DNA from: Noviherbaspirillum pedocola
GTDB taxonomy: Bacteria > Pseudomonadota > Gammaproteobacteria > Burkholderiales > Burkholderiaceae_D
Length of the DNA: 64,000 nt
NCBI RefSeq assembly: GCF_016632335.1
Contig: NZ_JAEPBG010000011.1
Span: 1-64,000, forward strand
Direction of reading: 5' to 3'
Shown: in pieces, positions 44,106-52,990 of the stretch
Layout: each line of letters starts with the position of its first letter
Numbering within the stretch: position 1 is the stretch's first letter
Notes under the pieces: generated by a model
Database searches by the model: none
Seen by the model: only the letters and a program-made list of their open reading frames with translations
Told to the model about the DNA's origin: nothing
Translations under genes and position numbers: made by a program

Positions 44106-44943
44106 GAATTCCGACTGACCTCAGTGACCGGTCCGATGGGTTGTTCGTGACTTCGTGATCGATGATCAGGTGATGCTTGGTTTCGACGCTAGCCTGCACG
44201 TTGTAGCCAACAGTGCCTGTGCCACGGGTCTTCATCGACCGGGCATCTGAGTCCGTCTGCGATAGCTGTCCATTCGGTGTCTTGTCGAGTTCCTGTCTGA
44301 CTGTCTGCATTACCTGCAATTGCGCCTTCAGGGAAGCAATCTTTTCCTTCAGCCGTTCGGTGCGAAGCTGCGCAATCTCCGGCTCCTGCCGGTCGGCTGT
44401 ATCCATCTCTGTCAGGTAGCGGGCAATGCTCTCTTCCAGGTCCTTCATCCGTCGCTGCAGTTTGGCTTGAGTGAAGTGCTTATCGCGATTGTTCACTGCT
44501 TTGAACTTGCTGCCATCAATGGCTATCGTCGAATCCGTCAGCAAGTCGAGCTTACGGCATAGGAGGATGAATTCCCGGCAGGTGTTGCGGATGGCCGGTC
44601 CGTTGTCCTTGCGGAAGTTGGCAATGGTCTTGAAGTCGGGCGTAAGGCGGCCGATCAGCCACATCAGTTTAACGTTGCGCTGCGCCTCACGCTCAAGTCG
44701 CCGGCTGGATTGGATGCGATTGAGATAGCCATAAATGTAGAGTTTGAGCAGAACGGCAGGATGATACGCAGGTCGGCCAGTCTTTGCCGGAGTAATGCCT
44801 TCGAAACCAAGGGTGGCAAGATGAAGGCCTTCAACAAACGCGTCCACCACACGCACTGGATTGTCATCGGTAAGGTAATCGTCGAGGCATTCGGGAAAAA
44901 AGGTGATCTGGCTTCGCTCTTCCTGTTCCACGAACCGTTTCAT
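44106..44943 (-). pseudogene. IS1182-family transposase, N-terminal fragment
   Basis: About 280 codons from MKRFVEQEERSQITFFPE, including the N-terminal DUF772-type region (GRPAYHPAVLLKLYIYGYLN), LTPDFKTIANFRKDN, the first catalytic region STIAIDGSKFKAV, a coiled segment and TVGYNVQASVETKHHLI. The frame ends where the IS3 right end begins (about 44105). Interrupted and non-functional. Confidence 0.85.
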
Positions 44944-45394
44944 AGCCTATCCCGAGACGCGTTTCCAATACCTCTATTAAACGGCAACACACCTTGCAGC
45001 GCGATTAAAAAGATCAAACCCTTGTAAACAAGCTCGAAAGAGGTGTTTTGACACGGTCTGGGCCGAATTAGGTCTAACACTGAATCTTACTCAAGCGTTA
45101 TTCCTGAAGGTCAGTCGGATGCAAACGCCGAGCTGTGCTTCCCTGGAATCAGCGAAGAACCAAAAAATGCCGTATCGATCTTAGATTACGGCAAGCCAGG
45201 CCGGCCTAGCGGCCCCTCAAGAAAGCCAATAATTCAGCGCAACCCTGGCATATGCGAATTGGACGCGGGCAGTGTCGATACTCTTTTTCACGGAACGCTG
45301 GACACGGCAAAGTAGCTCAGCGCCTTAAAGCTTATTTCGATCGGGCGCCACGCCAAGGCAAACCGGGGACGGCGCGATGCCGTCCCACCGTGCC
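44944..45394. other. intergenic region without a recognisable gene
   Basis: It lies between the IS1182 start and the end of the IorB-like gene. No coding frame with known motifs is seen. A cytochrome c partner of the IorAB-like enzyme might have been expected here and is absent. Confidence 0.4.
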
Positions 45395-47638
45395 TCAAGA
45401 ATTTAGCGCTGCCAGGACATCCGCCGCCTTGAACGGCACCGTGCGAAGCCGCACGCCGATTGCGTCGTAGACCGCGCCGGCCACCGCGGACGGCACCACC
45501 GAGCAAGCTGGCTCTCCTGCGCCCCATGCCGGCTTGTCGGGCTGGTTGAGCAAGACCACGTCGATCTTCGGGACTTCCGGAAAGCGCAACAGCTTGTAGG
45601 ATGCCCAGTCCAGGCTGGTGATCGCAGAGCGGCTGAAACCCAGTTCCTCATGCAGTGTGCGCGACAGCGTCTGCACAACTTGTCCTTCGATCTGGTTGAC
45701 TACGCCATCCGGATTCACCACCAGGCCGCAGTCGTGTGCAATCGTGAACTTCGCGAGCCGGATAGCGCCAGTCTTGCGGTTGACCTCAACATCCGCGATC
45801 GCTGCCACATAGGTGCGGTCGCCATCGTAGCGAACATAAGCGACGCCCCTGCCGGTCGCAATGTCGCCGACCGCCTTGTGCTGCGAACCCGGCGCACGCG
45901 ACTGCCATCCGGCCTTGGCCGCGGCGGCTTTGAGCACCGCGATGCCACGTGCATCGTCGAGGTGCCTCAAGCGCAGTTCGATTGGATCGATGCCCGCCAG
46001 CGCCGCCATTTCATCGATGAAGGACTCATTGGCGAAGGTGTTCTGCAAGCGTCCCGGTCCACGCAGCCAAGACGCGCGGAAGAACGTGGTCTTGGTCTTG
46101 TTGACGACCGCACTCACGTTCGGCACGACATAGGTCGGCGCCGCATTCTTTTCAACGCTACCGGGATTGCTCAATTCCTCGATTATCGTCGAGCCGCGCA
46201 GCAGTTCATCCGCCAGCAGCGGCACGTCCGCGGACGGATTGATGCGGTAAGGTTCCCAGGTCTCATGGCGCCATGCGACGATCCTGCCCTGGCTGTCGAT
46301 GGCACCCGTGAGTTCGTTCACCACCGGCGGGCCCTTTGGATCCCAGCCATGCTCGTCATGGCGCATCCATTGAACGCGGATGGGAACGCCGAGCTCCATT
46401 GCTAGCAGCGCCGCATCGGCAGTGGCGTCTTCATGACCATTGCGGCCGTAGCAACCCGCGCCTTCCGCATAGATCAGACGCACCCGGTCCACGGGTAGCT
46501 TCAGCATCGCCGCAATCTGCTTGCGGGTCAGGTGCGGTCCCTGGGTAGCGGACCACAACGTCATGCGTCCTTCCTTGTACTCTGCGATGGCGCAGGACGG
46601 GCCGATGGAGCCATGAGTCTGCGCCGGCCAAGCGTAACGCGCCTTCAGAGTTTGGGCGCCCGGCGCTGCGAGGCCCTGCTCGATATTGCCAGTGGCGGCC
46701 ATGACCGACTTGTCTACCACTTCCAGCGCGCGCAGCGCATCGTAGACCTTGGCCTGCTCCGGCAGGCCGCTCCAGTCGGACCATTGGACTTTCAGTTGGC
46801 GCGCCGCCTTCACCGCGGTCCATTCCTTCCTGGCCACGACAGCAAGGAAATTCCCCTTGCGCAGGACGCGCACGTCCTTCAGGTCCCCGATCGACGCTTC
46901 ATCGACCGATATCAGCCTTGCGCCGAGCGCCGCCGGGCGAATCACCCGGGCATGCAGCATGCCGGGCACGCGTATGTCGTGCATATAGGTGGATTCGCCG
47001 GTCACCTTGCCCGGGATGTCTTCGCGGCGGATGGACTCGCCCACCACGGTGTACTGACGCGGATTCTTCAGCGCGACTTTCGTGTCGAGAGGAAGCTCCA
47101 GGATTCGGTCATGCAGCAGCGTGGCATACGGAAGAGACTTTGCCGGAGCACCGGTGGCGAATGCCCGTCCATCCTTCACGCCGATCTGTTCCACCGGCAC
47201 GCCGAATTCCGAGGCTGCCCTCCTTTTCAACGCCTCGCGTGCAGTGGCGCCAGCCTGGCGGAGCGTGACGCCAGCGACCTGGATGGAAAGCGAACCGAAG
47301 GTCACGCCTTGATCCACGGTCAGCGCAGTGTCTCCCTGAACCATGGTGATCTGGTCAAAGGGAACTTCCATTTCCTCTGCGACGATCTGGGCCAGCGCTG
47401 TCATGTTGCCGGTGCCGAGGTCGACCTTGCCGGTATAGACCGTGACCCGGCCGTCTGCATGCAGCGCGAGGTAGGCATCGAGTCCCTTGGGATCAAGCGA
47501 TTTGGCCTGCCCCGCGGCACCGGGCGCCGCGACGGTCATTGCCAACGCGGGGCTCGTCAGCGTGAAACTGACTACCAGTGCGGACCCCGCCTGCAGGAAG
47601 CGGCGGCGAGACAGCTGAACGTCCTTGTCGAACTTCAT
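45395..47638 (-). CDS. molybdopterin-binding subunit of an isoquinoline 1-oxidoreductase/aldehyde dehydrogenase-like enzyme
   Basis: 747 residues. A twin-arginine signal (QLSRRRFLQAGSALVVSF) directs export with bound cofactor. The xanthine-oxidase fold follows: GRVTVYTGKVDLGTGNMTALAQIVAEEMEV, DIPGKVTGESTYMHDIRVPGMLHARV, SWLRGPGRLQNTFANESFIDEMA, and GQVVQTLSRTLHEELGF near the C-terminus. IorB-like proteins oxidise N-heterocycles or aldehydes in the periplasm and pass electrons through the 2Fe-2S subunit. Its start overlaps the iorA-like stop by four bases. No FAD subunit, as expected for the IorAB type. Substrate unknown. Confidence 0.85.
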   Translation of the reverse strand: MKFDKDVQLSRRRFLQAGSALVVSFTLTSPALAMTVAAPGAAGQAKSLDPKGLDAYLALHADGRVTVYTGKVDLGTGNMTALAQIVAEEMEVPFDQITMVQGDTALTVDQGVTFGSLSIQVAGVTLRQAGATAREALKRRAASEFGVPVEQIGVKDGRAFATGAPAKSLPYATLLHDRILELPLDTKVALKNPRQYTVVGESIRREDIPGKVTGESTYMHDIRVPGMLHARVIRPAALGARLISVDEASIGDLKDVRVLRKGNFLAVVARKEWTAVKAARQLKVQWSDWSGLPEQAKVYDALRALEVVDKSVMAATGNIEQGLAAPGAQTLKARYAWPAQTHGSIGPSCAIAEYKEGRMTLWSATQGPHLTRKQIAAMLKLPVDRVRLIYAEGAGCYGRNGHEDATADAALLAMELGVPIRVQWMRHDEHGWDPKGPPVVNELTGAIDSQGRIVAWRHETWEPYRINPSADVPLLADELLRGSTIIEELSNPGSVEKNAAPTYVVPNVSAVVNKTKTTFFRASWLRGPGRLQNTFANESFIDEMAALAGIDPIELRLRHLDDARGIAVLKAAAAKAGWQSRAPGSQHKAVGDIATGRGVAYVRYDGDRTYVAAIADVEVNRKTGAIRLAKFTIAHDCGLVVNPDGVVNQIEGQVVQTLSRTLHEELGFSRSAITSLDWASYKLLRFPEVPKIDVVLLNQPDKPAWGAGEPACSVVPSAVAGAVYDAIGVRLRTVPFKAADVLAALNS

Positions 47639-48096
47639 GCCATCTCCTTCGCAGCGCGCAACACGGCCTTGACGATGCGCACATGCGTTCCGCAGCGGCA
47701 CAGGTTGTTTGACAGTTCCTGTTTGACTTGCTCTTCGCTCGGGTTCGGATTCTTGCGCAGGAGAGATTCGGCTTGCATGAGCATGCCGTTGATGCAATAG
47801 CCGCATTGCGCGGCCTGTTCATCGATGAATGCTTGCTGGAGAGGATGCGGCTTTGCGCTCGAACCCAAGCCTTCGAGCGTGGTGATCTTGTGGCCTGCGG
47901 CGGCGAAAGCGGGATAGACGCATGAACGCACCGCCTCGCCATCGATGTGCACGGTGCAGGCGCCGCATTGGCCGAGGCCGCAGCCGAAGCGCGGTCCTTT
48001 TAGTTCAAGCTCGTCGCGCAGCACATACAGGAGCGGCGTATCCGAATCTGCTTCCAGTTCCCTCTCATTCCCATTCACCATCAACTTCAGTTTCAT
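47635..48096 (-). CDS. 2Fe-2S subunit of an IorAB-like molybdenum hydroxylase
   Basis: 153 residues with two [2Fe-2S] sites. The plant-type ferredoxin site is GCGLGQCGACTVHIDG plus SCVYP; the second site is QCGYCINGM plus NNLCRCGTH. It lacks its own signal peptide, as in IorA proteins that are exported together with the large subunit. It is the first gene of the pair and overlaps the large-subunit start by ATGA. The ribosome binding site lies in GGGGCGAC before ATG 48096 and is weak. Confidence 0.9.
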   Translation of the reverse strand: MKLKLMVNGNERELEADSDTPLLYVLRDELELKGPRFGCGLGQCGACTVHIDGEAVRSCVYPAFAAAGHKITTLEGLGSSAKPHPLQQAFIDEQAAQCGYCINGMLMQAESLLRKNPNPSEEQVKQELSNNLCRCGTHVRIVKAVLRAAKEMA

Positions 48097-48483
48097 TGTG
48101 TCGCCCCTCCGAACCGGGATAAAAATTGAATTGAAATTTTTTGCGGCGATTCTAACTCACTGCTGCGTCGCTGTCCCGTAAGGTGGAACGCCGTCGCATA
48201 GTGCAGAACGCCATGATCAACAGGGTGAGGCGCATGCACGCCGGTCCTTATTGGGAACATTTCATCAGCATGCAGTTTTGCCGCTCTGATCTTGTTGCAG
48301 TTAACTCTGCCGGAATAAGGCGGTTCGCATGAGTGGAAGCGGGAAGCACGATCGCTCAGGCAGTGAATGAGTGCTGGCTTTGGGGTGAACGCGAAGGTTC
48401 GACCCAAAGCCGTCCATCAAATTTGCATTGCATGCGTCCGCTATGCAATCGAAAGCTGCACTCCGGACGGAATCGCACAAAAA
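48097..48483. other. intergenic region without a recognisable gene
   Basis: It covers the leader of the iorAB-like pair and the distal side of the pepA terminator. Nothing else could be supported. Confidence 0.4.
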
Positions 48484-48513
48484 ACGCCGCGGCGCATATA
48501 GTCGCCGCGGCGT
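48484..48513 (-). terminator. rho-independent terminator of pepA
   Basis: ACGCCGCGGCG (48484-48494) and CGCCGCGGCGT (48503-48513) are perfect 11-bp arms. On the minus strand the hairpin is followed by a T run (A run at 48480-48484 on the plus strand). Confidence 0.85.
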
Positions 48514-48549
48514 TTCCGGGACCGGCTCTTGTGGAGCCGAATAGATTAA

Positions 48550-49383
48550 TTACGCCTGCTTCTTGCGGCGGGACATACCTAGACCCAGCAGGCCTAGGCC
48601 GATCAGCGCAACGCTTGCCGGTTCCGGTACAGCGGTGCCGCCGAAGATCACGTCCATCGAACCATTGACGGTTTGCGTGCCGGTCAGCGGGATGTTGTTG
48701 AACTGGCCGGACTGAAACGACACGTTGTAGAACGGGTTCGGCGAGGTGAAGAACTGGCTGCCTTGCGAGGTCAGGCTGAAGCTGGTGGAAGAGCCGAAGC
48801 TGCCGCAGTTGATGCCGTTGCTGCTGCCGCAGGTCGACAGCGACGGATCCAGTGTGCCCTGGCCAGAGGTCGGCATGCCGGTGCCGATCAGATAGTCGTC
48901 GCCACTGTTGGCGCGCGTCCATGCGGACGAGCCGTTGGACGGCTGGCCGAAGGTCGTGTTCGTGTTCGGATCGATGTACACCGACAGCGCACCGCCCGGA
49001 GTGAAGTTGAAAGTCGTCTTGCCGCCGGTAGTGGTGAAGGTGCCGCTGCCGGTGTACAGCGCATACAGGCCATACTGCTGCGATACTACCGAGCCGGACT
49101 GGCCCAGCTGCGACGCGACCGGGGACGAGCCGTTGTTGGCTACGAACTGGCCGGCATTCCACAACAGCGAGACGTTGAAGGTGTTGTTCGCGCCGAAGGA
49201 AATGACCTCGGTGTAGTTGCCGGTGACTTTGTCGGCGGTGAAGGTGTTCGCGGCCGCGCCGGCGACCGAACCCTCGTTGACGGTGAAGTCGGGGAACGTC
49301 TGCGCCATGGCGCCCGAGCTTGCCAGCGCCAGTGCGCCGGTTACAGCCGCGGTCATCAGGGTCTTTTGGATCAGCTTCTTCAT
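48550..49383 (-). CDS. pepA: flocculation-associated PEP-CTERM protein PepA
   Basis: 277 residues. A signal peptide (TAAVTGALALASSGAMAQ) and a C-terminal sorting signal: VPEPASVALIGLGLLGLG followed by SRRKKQA, the PEP motif, transmembrane helix and basic tail recognised by exosortase. The body is Ser/Gly/Asn/Thr-rich and has two Cys (TCGSSNGINCG). The N-terminus MKKLIQKTLM and overall length match the PepA group linked to floc formation with exopolysaccharide. No exosortase or polysaccharide genes lie in the window. ATG 49383 has GGAGGTAG upstream. A sigma-54 promoter lies about 105 bases upstream and a terminator follows. Confidence 0.85.
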   Translation of the reverse strand: MKKLIQKTLMTAAVTGALALASSGAMAQTFPDFTVNEGSVAGAAANTFTADKVTGNYTEVISFGANNTFNVSLLWNAGQFVANNGSSPVASQLGQSGSVVSQQYGLYALYTGSGTFTTTGGKTTFNFTPGGALSVYIDPNTNTTFGQPSNGSSAWTRANSGDDYLIGTGMPTSGQGTLDPSLSTCGSSNGINCGSFGSSTSFSLTSQGSQFFTSPNPFYNVSFQSGQFNNIPLTGTQTVNGSMDVIFGGTAVPEPASVALIGLGLLGLGMSRRKKQA

Positions 49384-49488
49384 ACTACCTCCAGAATTTT
49401 GGTTGCTTTGCATGCACAGTTGCCGGGGTTAGCCGGCGTATCAGCAGCACGTTGCGAGAATGCAAAATGTTACGCGATGCAAACGTTA

Positions 49489-49504
49489 TGCAAACGCTAT
49501 GCCA
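49489..49504 (-). promoter_or_regulatory. sigma-54 (-24/-12) promoter of pepA
   Basis: On the minus strand TGGCATAGCGTTTGCA carries GG and GC at exactly the distance of the TGGCACG-N4-TTGCW consensus. It would give a leader of about 95 nt before pepA. In floc-forming relatives pepA is controlled by RpoN with the PrsK/PrsR system. Confidence 0.65.
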
Positions 49505-49559
49505 TGCGGACAAACCTGATTTAAACCAAGCAACTAGCATCGATGAAACAATGCACAAA

Positions 49560-49607
49560 GTAAATTGTGTAAATTGCTCCGACACATCTTCAGCGCAAGG
49601 AATTTAC
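49560..49607. repeat. GTAAATTG repeats upstream of the pepA promoter
   Basis: GTAAATTG occurs at 49560-49567 and 49569-49576, and the inverted AATTTAC at 49601-49607. They lie 56-118 bases upstream of the -24/-12 element, the usual range of an enhancer for a sigma-54 activator such as PrsR. Confidence 0.45.
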
Positions 49608-49773
49608 ATTTGCTTACGAAAGCTCGCTGGAATGCGGTCGCCGGTTGACTGGATTAGCATTATCCCGAGCGAAAAGGGCGAGAAGGAGGAATGAAGGACG
49701 GCGCAACGAAGGGGCGCCGGTAGTAGCGCGCCAGCCGTAAGTTGCTGAGCCGCGGCCGGCCAATATCGGGGCC

Positions 49774-49859
49774 AAAAAAAAGCCCCCTCAAATTGAGGAG
49801 GCTTTGCGGTATTTGGTGCTGGTATTCCTGCCTACCGCCAGCTCCGGGGGACATCGAGA
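49774..49859 (-). ncRNA. candidate small RNA with its own promoter and terminator
   Basis: On the minus strand, TTGGAG (49889-49894), 17 bases and TACTAA (49866-49871) predict a start near 49859. The transcript contains the 44-base domain shared with 14981-15024 (49811-49854), in which GCTGG and CCAGC can pair, then a terminator hairpin (AAAGCC and GGCTTT with CCCTCA/TGAGG inside) and an uninterrupted U8 (A8 at 49774-49781). Length about 85 nt. I know no matching family. No ribosome binding site or credible peptide was seen within it. Confidence 0.5.
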
Positions 49860-49983
49860 AACGGTTTAGTAATTATGTTTTTGTCTCACTCCAACCACTC
49901 CATGTGCGCGACATCATACACAACAGGAGTGGTTCGCAGAGCTTTTTTGCGTTGACGTGAATCAGGCAAACCAAAGATGCCTC

Positions 49984-50721
49984 CTATCGATCAGGCATGC
50001 AAGAACCTGGATCGCGGGACTTCCTAAGTGCGACGACCGGGATTCCGGCAACCGGTTTGCGGGGGTAGCTGATCTTCGCAGCACCGATCTCCGCGCCTTG
50101 TGCCAGCGGCGCCATCAGCTTGTCAGTCGCCACGACTTCGGTCTTTATCTTGTTGCGGGTCCCCTTTCTAACCAGCGGGCCGCCCTTTGTTCCAAGGACG
50201 ACTTGGAAAGTCGAGACAGAGCCCAGCCAGTGGGAAAGTGCGGCCTTCACGAGATCTGGCTGTTCCAGAGGTGCCATATGCCCGCATTGCTCCAAGATGA
50301 CCAGTTCCGACTCGGCAATTCCGGATGCCTTCTCCTGGCTGTAATCCGGCGGCGTGACCTTGTCTTCCCTACCGCATAAAACTAGGGTCTTGCAACGAAT
50401 GTCCTTCAATAACGGGCGGCTGTCAGGGCGGCCTATCGCGGTGCGTCGTCGCCGCCTGAACGCTTCCGCGCCGACGTTTCGGGTCATCGAAATCAGCAGC
50501 TTGTTGAGCGCCATACCCTGCTCGGGAAGACATATTCGCCGAAAGTGAGATACGCGTTCTGATCCAAGTGGCAACCCTACTTCTTGAAAAACGCATATCG
50601 GCACGACCATCACCGTTTTTGCCTTTTTATAAAGTTTTGGAGTGAAATTGCGGTAGCATAAGTAACCTTGATCCACGGCAATAACAAAGTCATGAACCAG
50701 CCTTCCTCGTCCACATATCAC
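49984..50721 (-). pseudogene. chimeric ORF: alpha/beta hydrolase C-terminus joined to a PBP5-like domain remnant
   Basis: The central part (LLKDIRCKTLVLCGREDKVTPP, VILEQCGHMAPLEQPDLV) is the C-terminal third of an alpha/beta hydrolase with the Asp and His of the triad. The nucleophile elbow is missing. From about residue 165 the protein changes to VRKGTRNKIKTEVVATDKL and APLAQGAEIGAAKISYP...GIPVVAL, which resembles the C-terminal beta domain of D-Ala-D-Ala carboxypeptidases (PBP5_C), itself shortened. The frame is continuous across both pieces. The first 60 residues are unrecognised and overlap the divergent HTH gene. Likely a deletion fusion rather than a working enzyme. Confidence 0.5.
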
Positions 50722-51003
50722 AATGAATTCAATCCTGATCGTCTGCTTGATGCGCTGATCGAACGGATGAACCTGAAGAACGACGCGGCCCTATCCCGCG
50801 CGCTGGAAGTCACTCCACCCGTGATCAGCAAGATTCGGCATCGGCGCTTACCGGTTGGCGCATCCATTCTGATTCGCATGCATGAAGTATCGGGCCTGTC
50901 CGTTCGTGAATTGCGCGATCTAATGGGCGACCGGCGCCAGAAATTCCGTATCAGCGATATGCAAGGCAAACCTAAAAGTAGTGGCGAGGATAGTGGCGCG
51001 TAG
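50692..51003 (+). CDS. small helix-turn-helix (XRE-like) protein
   Basis: 103 residues with a Cro/C1-like fold: LLDALIERMNLKNDAALSRALEVTPPVISKIRHRRLPVGASILIRMHEVSGLSVRELRDLMG. The short C-terminal tail is basic and hydrophilic. It lies 100 bases before the Xre-RES toxin-antitoxin pair on the same strand and could influence its expression. It also resembles phage or plasmid regulators of this size. ATG 50692 is preferred. Confidence 0.7.
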   Translation: MNQPSSSTYHNEFNPDRLLDALIERMNLKNDAALSRALEVTPPVISKIRHRRLPVGASILIRMHEVSGLSVRELRDLMGDRRQKFRISDMQGKPKSSGEDSGA

Positions 51004-51102
51004 TTTCGAGGAAACTACCGAATTAACCAATAGTCATAGGATCGCGCGTCAATTGCTAGGGGCGCTCATATAAGCTATCCTGAAGTCTCAAAGGAGACTT
51101 GC

Positions 51103-51666
51103 ATGACCACCCGATCCCAAACAGCCAATCCAGCAGTCAAACGCTCAACGACATCGACGGCAGCTAAACGCGCAGCAACTCCTGCAGCCGGTAAGACGGT
51201 ACGCAACCTGGCCCGGCTGAATCATATGAAGAATGTCGAAACCGGGCAGTTCATCAGCTGGTACAAGATGGGTTTCGTAGACAGAATCCGCACCATCCGA
51301 TCAGGCGTTCCCGCGCAGCGCGTAGGAGAACTGTCGTCGGTCATGGACATGCCGAAGGAGGCATTGATGGACTCGCTGGGTCTGTCGCGCGCCACGGTCA
51401 ACCGCAAGGTGCAGCGCAAGGAAATGCTGTCTCCCGAAGAATCCGAACGCGTCATGGGTATGCAGGCGCTGATCGGCCAAGTGCAAGCAATGATCGACGC
51501 GGATAGTGCGCCGGACTTCGATGCCGCAAAGTGGCTGGCGAGCTGGATAGCAGCTCCACTGCCGGCGTTAGGTGGCGCTACGCCCGCGAGCTTCATGGAC
51601 ACTGTTGAGGGCCAAAAGCACATTGGCAATTTGCTAGATATGGCCCAGAGCGGTGCTTACGCATGA
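51103..51666 (+). CDS. Xre-type antitoxin of a RES-Xre module
   Basis: 187 residues. A basic, low-complexity N-terminus (TRSQTANPAVKRSTTSTAAKR) is followed by an HTH (VGELSSVMDMPKEALMDSLGLSRATVNRKV) and the C-terminal DUF2384/MbcA-ParS toxin-binding domain (SPEESERVMGMQALIGQVQAMI...FDAAKWLASWIAAPLPALGGATPASFM). The antitoxin neutralises the RES toxin and represses its own promoter. Start ATG 51103 follows AAAGGAGAC. The stop overlaps the toxin start by ATGA. Confidence 0.9.
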   Translation: MTTRSQTANPAVKRSTTSTAAKRAATPAAGKTVRNLARLNHMKNVETGQFISWYKMGFVDRIRTIRSGVPAQRVGELSSVMDMPKEALMDSLGLSRATVNRKVQRKEMLSPEESERVMGMQALIGQVQAMIDADSAPDFDAAKWLASWIAAPLPALGGATPASFMDTVEGQKHIGNLLDMAQSGAYA

Positions 51667-52130
51667 CTGTGGCGCTGTGGAGAATCGGGGTCACCACACC
51701 GAAGTATGTCGCCGACGATATGTCTGGTACGGGAGCGAAAAACACGGGTGGGCGCTGGAACCCGGTCGGCATAGCCGTTACGTACAGTTCCGAGAATATT
51801 GCGCTCACCGTGCTCGAAACGGTTGTGCACCTACGTAGCGGCGGTTTGCCGCTGAACCGCTACCTGGTGCGCATCGATGTGCCGGACGACGTGTGGAACG
51901 CGCGCCAGACGCTCAAGCCGCCGGTCGGTTGGGATGCGCTGCCGGCGGGAATGATTAGCGTGCAAGCCGGCGAAGCCTGGTTATTGAGTAAGTCATCCGC
52001 GCTGCTGGTGGTGCCGTCGGTCATCGTGCCAGAGGAAGCAAACGTGCTGATAAACCCGCTGCACCCGGACGCCTCGCGCATCGCAGCAAGCGCTTTGCGC
52101 AAGTGGCACTACGATCCTCGCCACTTCTGA
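51663..52130 (+). CDS. RES-domain NAD+-degrading toxin
   Basis: 155 residues of the RES family. The domain is named for its conserved Arg, Glu and Ser; candidates here are the Arg in ALWRIGVTTPKY or GGRWNPVG, the Glu in TVLETVVHLRSGG and the Ser in TYSSENIALTV. Characterised relatives such as MbcT and Res deplete cellular NAD+. The end NPLHPDASRIAASALRKWHYDPRHF is family-typical. The gene is complete and coupled to its antitoxin, so the module appears functional. Confidence 0.9.
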   Translation: MTVALWRIGVTTPKYVADDMSGTGAKNTGGRWNPVGIAVTYSSENIALTVLETVVHLRSGGLPLNRYLVRIDVPDDVWNARQTLKPPVGWDALPAGMISVQAGEAWLLSKSSALLVVPSVIVPEEANVLINPLHPDASRIAASALRKWHYDPRHF

Positions 52131-52410
52131 GTGGCCTCCCGACGATGGACGGTCGCCCGTCAACCTGGGGGAAAGGTCAGTGCAAACTAGGAAGGGTGAG
52201 TGGAAGGTAGGATGGCGCCCAACAACAAACACCAGGCTACCGCCACAACTTGAATATTGGCAAGTACGTATATACCATAAGTAAGATTCTTGGCAAACCA
52301 ATAATTACCATTGTTGGCGGTTCCATGAGGCTCAACAACGATGCGACCGTTTTATCCACCTCACCTTCAAAGAAGTCGGCTAACCCCGCAAATTGGACGG
52401 AGCAGACAAT

Positions 52411-52680
52411 TCAGTGCAAGCGTTTCGGGGAATAGCCGGCCCGGTAGGGATCAATAGCATCGCTCGAGAGAACTGCATGGACGCGCTTGGAAAATTCCCG
52501 CAAGCGGGCATCGAATTCGCCCAGCGCCATCGACGGCTGCTTTTCCATCAGATCGCAAAGCTCTTCGCGCAGTGCATCCGTTGGGAGACGCTCCATAAAG
52601 TCGAGGATGAGCTTGATCTTACTTATCTGTTCCTCGGACTTGCCTTCAAAATTTAGCAATTCGAATCCGTCACGCTTCAT
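52411..52680 (-). CDS. hypothetical protein
   Basis: 89 residues, helical and charged (GKSEEQISKIKLILDFMERLPTDALREELCDLMEKQ), with no motif I recognise. ATG 52680 has TGGAAA upstream. It lies between the toxin-antitoxin module and the IS110/IS5 complex. Composition suggests a real small cytoplasmic protein. Confidence 0.45.
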   Translation of the reverse strand: MKRDGFELLNFEGKSEEQISKIKLILDFMERLPTDALREELCDLMEKQPSMALGEFDARLREFSKRVHAVLSSDAIDPYRAGYSPKRLH

Positions 52681-52990
52681 CTCAATTTCCAAAAAGAAAC
52701 AAATCTGAGGATAGCAGTTCCGGTTACGTAAAACTGTATTTCTCAACGAAATTGCAACAAGCATTGTGGTTATTTAATCGTGTACTGCGTCTGAGTCCGC
52801 GAAGCCTAAGATATGGCCGATATGGTTCTCTTTGGCATCAAGACAACGTCCGTATATGGACTCCTCCTCTTTTGCAAACAATCCGTTTATTAGCTTTGGG
52901 TACGACTGCTCACGTATATCCGGTCTCTGACTTCCACCCCTGTCGCAGGAGCTCGACCATAATGGGCTATTCGCGCGCCGGTTCCCTATC

